Of a stretch of DNA of 64,000 nucleotides, positions 61,301 to 64,000 are shown one piece after another. The notes below the pieces were generated by a model. That model did no database searches. It was not told the origin of the DNA and was given only the letters and a program-made list of their open reading frames with translations. The stretch is from Herpetosiphon gulosus. Its GTDB lineage: Bacteria; Chloroflexota; Chloroflexia; Chloroflexales; Herpetosiphonaceae. The DNA is taken from contig NZ_BAABRU010000006.1 in assembly GCF_039545135.1 (NCBI RefSeq), positions 1 to 64,000 of the forward strand, written 5' to 3'. The first letter of the stretch is position 1; every line of letters starts with the position of its first letter. The position numbers were made by a program, and so were the translations under genes.

Positions 61301-64000
61301 ACCTGGCTACTAGCCCGAACCCTCGAACGCTATGGGCAGCAACCAGCATTTTTTATCACCTGCTCATCGATTGCAGCGGTAATCGCGGGGATTGGCGGCG
61401 GGATTGCCGATTATGTGGCAGCCAATGCCTTTCTTGATGCCTTTGCCGCAAGCGAACGACGAGCCGGACGCACAATGCTCGCCTTAAATTGGGCGGCATG
61501 GGATGGTATTGGCTTGGCTGCAACGCCCTTGGTAACTAATCGACTTAAGCTGCATGGTTTGCCTCCATTGCAGCCAAACCATGCATTGCAAGCATTTGAT
61601 CAAGCGCTAAATAGCCAGCATAGCCAGTTAGTGGTCTTGGCTCCATATAGCAATACTACATCGACCGAACTCGACACAAGCCTCCCAGCAGCCTCGCTTG
61701 AGCAAACCAGTTTAAGCAAACTGCCAGAAACTTCAAGCCCAATTGCCCAACAGCTTCAATCATTAATTGGCAAAGCCTTGCGGATCGCTCCAGCCAGCAT
61801 TTCGCCCGATGCTTCATTTCTATCACTTGGGCTTGATTCGCTGCAAGCGGTTGATCTCGTGAAACAGCTTGAACAATCTACGGGTAGAGTCTTACCACTG
61901 ACCTTATTTTTCGAATTCCAAACTATTCGAGCCTTGGCCGAGCATCTCGACACAACCGAGTGGCCGCAAACAGCGAGTGCCTCAACGGCATCAACAACAG
62001 GCGCAAGCGCTGAAGATTCGTTTGCGCTCGCACCATCACAACTGGCCTTCTACCTTGGTAACCAACTCTACCCTGAAATGCCAACCTTCAGCTTCGTGCG
62101 CCAAGATATTGCGGGGCCGCTGGATCAAACAGCCTTGCAAGCGGCTCTGGGCTATTTGGTAGAACGCCATTTGCTGCTGCGCTGCCAATTCGAGCCAATC
62201 GATCAACAGCAAACAAAACCACGCCAGCGGATCATCCCAGCCGATCAGCTGCCAATAGCGCTGTGGTTTGAGCAACACGAAGCACCAGCTGATTTGGAGT
62301 CGTTGGAAGCTGCATTGTTCAATTATTCCTTTGATCTGCATCAAGCGCCACTCTTTCGGGTTATGCTCTATCGTCGGGCTGAAAACCGTTGGGTGCTCTG
62401 TTGGCTACTTCACCATAGCATCGCTGATGGCTGGAGTATGCAGATTTTGCTGACTGAGTTGTGGCAGGTATATACCCAACAAACCCAAGGACAACCAGCC
62501 AAACTGCAAACCATCGCATGTCAATTTAATCAGTATGTAAACCAAACATTGCACAACAGCACTAGTGTACAGGCTGATCATGATCGGGCTTGGTGGGAAA
62601 CCCAGATTCAACAACAACGGGCAGCCCTCGCATGGACGCTACCCCACGATAGTGTCGATCCAAAACCTAGCCAACCAGCGATCAGCAGTATTCGCCAACA
62701 GTTTGATCGTGAAACCAGCATTGGGCTACGCCATTATGCAGCAGCACTTGAGGTATCACTGTTTCATCTTTTATTAGCAACCTATGCCCATCAATTGGCA
62801 AACTGGAGCCAAGCAAATGCCATTAGCATCAATGTTGCAGAACATGGACGCGATATCAAACTCGCGGGGATTGAATCTATGGTTGGTTGCTGCGCCGATC
62901 AACTTCCACTGCTTTTGCAGGTGGAAAATAGAGCAACTAGCGCCGCCCTTGCCTCAGTCGTTCGCGATCAATGGACAACCATCCAACAGCATCGTACAAT
63001 CGCGGCGCGTGATTTGACACACTTGTGCAGCGCACATTCGCACGAGTTGCGTGCGCCTGGAGCGGCCTCGTTCAGTCTTGCTCGCTTTTTCGGAGAGCTG
63101 CCCAACGATTGCCCAATAACTATTCACGACCTGGTTGCTCGCACGGCCACCCCATCTACGCAGCTCTCGTTGCTAATTTGGGAATTTAATCAGACGCTCC
63201 AATGCATGTGGACATACCAAACCAGCGCCTTTCAAGCCCAAACCATTGCCGACTTGGCCAATGGGTATCAGCAAGAACTCACGGCGATGGTGCAACCAAT
63301 CGATGTCGATAGAACGACTCCTGATACACCAAGCCCTCAGTTCAGCCCAATCGAGCAAGTTCTTACCCCTCAGCGTATCCTTAACCAATGTTTAGGTCAA
63401 CCAGAGCAAATTGCCGTTCGAGAGGGGGGCGCATCTTTAACGTATGGAGCGCTAGCCGATGCTGCGCATCAAGTAGCAAACTGGCTTAAGCTGCATAGTA
63501 TCCAGCCAAATCAACCAGTCGGGCTGTTAACCCAACCAAGTATCGCCAGTATTGTGGGCATGGTTGGCGCTTTGTGGGCAGGAGTTACTTGGATTGGGCT
63601 AAATCCAGATTATCCTAGCCAAAAACTTCAAAATCAACTCCAACAGGCCGAAGCCCAGTTGCTCTTGCATCACGAGGATACGCGGCTGCTAGCCGAGCAG
63701 ATTCAGCACAGTGGCACACCAACGTTAACAAGTGGCTGTTTAGATCGCCTCATGCAGAGTTCGCCTTTAATCCAAACGGCACAATCGAAGGTGCTAACCA
63801 CAGCAGCCGATACGATCGCCTATATTATGTTTACTTCTGGCTCGACTGGAACACCCAAGGGCGTACCGATCACCCATCGATCACTGGCAACTTATCTTCA
63901 ATGGCTGACTGAGACATTCGATTATAGCCCCAACGATCGGCTCTTGCTGACGGCGGCACTCAGTTTTGATGCAGCCATCAGTCAAATTCTTGGCCCACTG
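55361..64000 (+). CDS. Hybrid PKS-NRPS megasynthase with fatty acyl-AMP ligase loading (open at right edge)
   Basis: 2880 codons in one frame with no stop. Domains: fatty acyl-AMP ligase (about 1-590; FSSGSTGNPRG from 189 and MPYYHDMGLI); ACP1 (Ser652 in LGATSL); ketosynthase (about 700-1120; Cys875 in DTACSSS, His in EAHGTGT and KTNIGH); acyltransferase (about 1225-1540; GHSVGEL with Ser1326, and AYHSP where malonyl-type ATs have HAFH); ketoreductase (about 1870-2060; GGAGGVGAQLA from 1874, Tyr in DYVAANAF, no A-type Trp); ACP2 (Ser2160 in LGLDSLQ); condensation (about 2220-2650; HHSIADG from 2351); and an adenylation domain begun at about 2670 (FTSGSTGTPKG from 2824). It should activate a fatty acid, extend it once with reduction to a beta-hydroxy acid, then join an amino acid, giving a lipopeptide start. 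GGAG precedes the ATG. No dehydratase motif is seen. Confidence 0.92.
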   Translation, partial: MIADLLSRPEVNTLPDLLRAAAEANPNQVIIHIAAAGHERVICYRDLYTNAQQMAHMLRSSGLAPRQLILIAVEASDDFLTSFWGAIIAGLIPAPLAAEPERILAIWAALDQPALLVNPNLGERLVALVTQQELAHRFPLAPQKLEAGSWTIPNIQLFSSVPQTTMFSDSLVSIDAWQPQASTTAYLQFSSGSTGNPRGIELSHAALLANLRQMQTACALNDQDSTVTWMPYYHDMGLITTHLLPLAVGIKQVKIAEFYFARRPLIWLELADRHQATLLTAAPFALELVTRRVPAERIAALDLSCVRALVVGAEPIIPATCRAFLEHLAPAGLAPQALLPVYGLAEACVGVTLSPLGTGMRTYLLDRQLLVHEGRAVMVDHAQRDQPQSTNSDAEPPLEIVDVGRALPNCSLRIVDDHDDVLADGYIGQLQVAGPQLMRGYHRATDPTAAFADGWLRTGDLGFLLHGRLVITGRAKEIIIVNGQKYHAPDLEDRIRNLDGLQHTRLAVCGATRIDDASERVVVFLALPRAIQSHPQGVWQAAIPLLSEVVRCLRRATNTSAIDIVPLSAKQFPRTTSGKTRRTQLRARYEAGEFDSLINAVHAELAKFHPIPAMIVPASLEQAIIQLCAQTLGIEPSIIGWQTSIFELGATSLQLMDLLALIGDQFQVEPDPAVLRAYETPAKLANWLRLQTQKALETQPRSISKEPLPAETEPIAVIGMACRLPDAETPEQFWANLIAGVDSIRPLPASRHNSLQSEYAWGSSIADVDSFDPAFFKISPAEAAVIDPQQRILLELAYQALEHAGYAGGRRLGRRVGVFIGVGESAYQQLLLPLIDSDSPLHPATVTGTMRNLIAGRIAHCLDLNGPAIAIDTACSSSLVALHLARTSLLAGDCDMAIVGGINLNLNNTAHQLLGLAGALSPSGRCRAFDAQADGIVLGEGAGIIILERQAIAQQHSDPILALIRGSAINNDGHGLSPMAPNPIRQAEVLEQAYRNAAIDPASVSYIEAHGTGTAIGDPIEARSLAQIFPPATAGETRLIGSVKTNIGHLLNAAGIPSLIKVILMLQHGQIPPSLHYTKPNQRIALAASGLAINSTLTPWYGPQPLRAGINSFGFGGTNAHVILEAAPNANQPQVISTNHSFQLLALSARNQTALGQLAEALAKRLHSDQTLSVADVCFSMTEREIFEQRAAILIDPTKEPRTELIAALEQLATAQPNPAVIQASTNGHHGKIALLFAGQGAQYPQQGAVLYQEQTIFKTTLDAASAQLGLINGRTLLEWCFDPDVDNTMLADTAITQPLLVAFEVALARLVISWGLAPDAVVGHSVGELAAACIAGSLSFEAVLELARARGQLMATHAEPGMMAAVFAPAAVVQAAIAPMAADLSIAAFNTPNQVVIAGKNQAVTQALQRLEYDGYTAISINQQMAYHSPLIQAAAQPIAAAAAALVPNPPSIPMLSSVSVDWIGGTTTIDAAYWANQAIQPVQFAPAIERLINEGFSTFVEIGPGSTLAAFVRQTLAQRNGHIEALLRRGENDHASIRTALSRLWVKGIDLDMAAIVTSLAGGRRVTLPAYPFARERHWLPTPAASPQPSAITLHSKQTALYNNQQIAAVTLNPTSNGYSLQLKTADGQILLKLDDLQPEQPTPPPALPTQGLLHAISWNELALPTQTTTINTWLIISPMAHELATKLASASHALGQQCLIVSSDSLASERPTFADQPYGVIFLADCGRLPTIIHADELDQGVLELLQATQSILTWPDQPAGLWVVTAGAYAPSADEDVAAERALVAGLGAAMPDQNTGFPCVVIDLPWAADAGEQAKTLVQELGVQPISGVFAWRDGKRLTRTIAPLPAELPSPNGLAPAEPAGRVIVIVGGAGGVGAQLARHLATRNQPKLILLGRSPLDPQRAGLLADLESLGAEAHYHQVDICDAQQVEALIAKLTITTRIFGIIQAAATLDVGSLSAKQPEQFAAVLAPKVKGTWLLARTLERYGQQPAFFITCSSIAAVIAGIGGGIADYVAANAFLDAFAASERRAGRTMLALNWAAWDGIGLAATPLVTNRLKLHGLPPLQPNHALQAFDQALNSQHSQLVVLAPYSNTTSTELDTSLPAASLEQTSLSKLPETSSPIAQQLQSLIGKALRIAPASISPDASFLSLGLDSLQAVDLVKQLEQSTGRVLPLTLFFEFQTIRALAEHLDTTEWPQTASASTASTTGASAEDSFALAPSQLAFYLGNQLYPEMPTFSFVRQDIAGPLDQTALQAALGYLVERHLLLRCQFEPIDQQQTKPRQRIIPADQLPIALWFEQHEAPADLESLEAALFNYSFDLHQAPLFRVMLYRRAENRWVLCWLLHHSIADGWSMQILLTELWQVYTQQTQGQPAKLQTIACQFNQYVNQTLHNSTSVQADHDRAWWETQIQQQRAALAWTLPHDSVDPKPSQPAISSIRQQFDRETSIGLRHYAAALEVSLFHLLLATYAHQLANWSQANAISINVAEHGRDIKLAGIESMVGCCADQLPLLLQVENRATSAALASVVRDQWTTIQQHRTIAARDLTHLCSAHSHELRAPGAASFSLARFFGELPNDCPITIHDLVARTATPSTQLSLLIWEFNQTLQCMWTYQTSAFQAQTIADLANGYQQELTAMVQPIDVDRTTPDTPSPQFSPIEQVLTPQRILNQCLGQPEQIAVREGGASLTYGALADAAHQVANWLKLHSIQPNQPVGLLTQPSIASIVGMVGALWAGVTWIGLNPDYPSQKLQNQLQQAEAQLLLHHEDTRLLAEQIQHSGTPTLTSGCLDRLMQSSPLIQTAQSKVLTTAADTIAYIMFTSGSTGTPKGVPITHRSLATYLQWLTETFDYSPNDRLLLTAALSFDAAISQILGPL

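Noticed and set aside
56385-63388. Many open frames of 60-160 codons on both strands
   Set aside because: All lie inside the single megasynthase frame, which was checked at KS, AT, KR, ACP, condensation and adenylation motifs and stays in phase.
1-64000. tRNA and rRNA genes
   Set aside because: No cloverleaf-type or rRNA-like segment was recognised in the gaps; a covariance search would be needed to exclude them fully.

Overview
The window looks like a chromosomal piece of a filamentous, gliding, predatory Chloroflexi bacterium, most likely Herpetosiphon (H. aurantiacus or a close relative). The strongest clue is a three-gene set (15482-18781): a class II diterpene cyclase, an Rv3378c-like diterpene synthase and a methyltransferase. 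This matches, in order and type, the O-methylkolavelool cluster known from H. aurantiacus. Threonine/proline linkers in secreted polymer-degrading enzymes, many hybrid kinases, TPR-CHAT proteins and a large PKS-NRPS gene fit the same assignment.

Layout. 1-7291: two secreted glucan hydrolases (GH6 with CBM2, cut by the window edge; GH74 with CBM2) flank a multi-PAS hybrid kinase. Both upstream regions share a LacI-type operator and a 29-bp repeat. 7342-11531: a P-loop kinase-like protein, an HSL-type esterase, a VWA lipoprotein and a pentapeptide-repeat protein. 11532-12676: over 1 kb without a credible gene. 12677-19325: a membrane hybrid kinase with a coupled single-domain receiver, the diterpene operon and a second single-domain receiver. 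19525-25895: a secreted 5'-nucleotidase, a beta-propeller lipoprotein and three secreted peptidoglycan hydrolases that all carry tandem peptidoglycan-binding domains, as expected of a predator. 26080-37289: a receiver-NB-ARC-TPR regulator, an RsmF-like rRNA methyltransferase, peptidase E, a peptide-type ABC importer without ATPases, a carotenoid-type FAD oxidoreductase and a third single-domain receiver. Three copies of a mobile-looking repeat lie in the gaps between 30577 and 35246.

37615-55151 is the most unusual region. It holds three ECF-like sigma factors, each followed by a partner gene. Two partners have zinc-binding anti-sigma motifs. Two TPR-CHAT proteases with intact His/Cys dyads sit beside these pairs. 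The arrangement recalls the TPR-CHAT/anti-sigma/sigma logic of type III-E CRISPR (Craspase), but no CRISPR array or cas gene is visible here. Between the modules lie a secreted metalloprotease, a TerC-family manganese exporter candidate behind a yybP-ykoY-like riboswitch, a thioredoxin-fold gene with an in-frame UGA that may encode selenocysteine, a multi-domain expansin and a 59-residue secreted Cys/Gly-rich peptide.

55361-64000 (open at the right edge) is the first 2880 codons of a hybrid megasynthase: fatty acyl-AMP ligase, ACP, KS, AT, KR, ACP, condensation domain and the start of an adenylation domain. All function calls come from reading motifs by eye; no database search was run.
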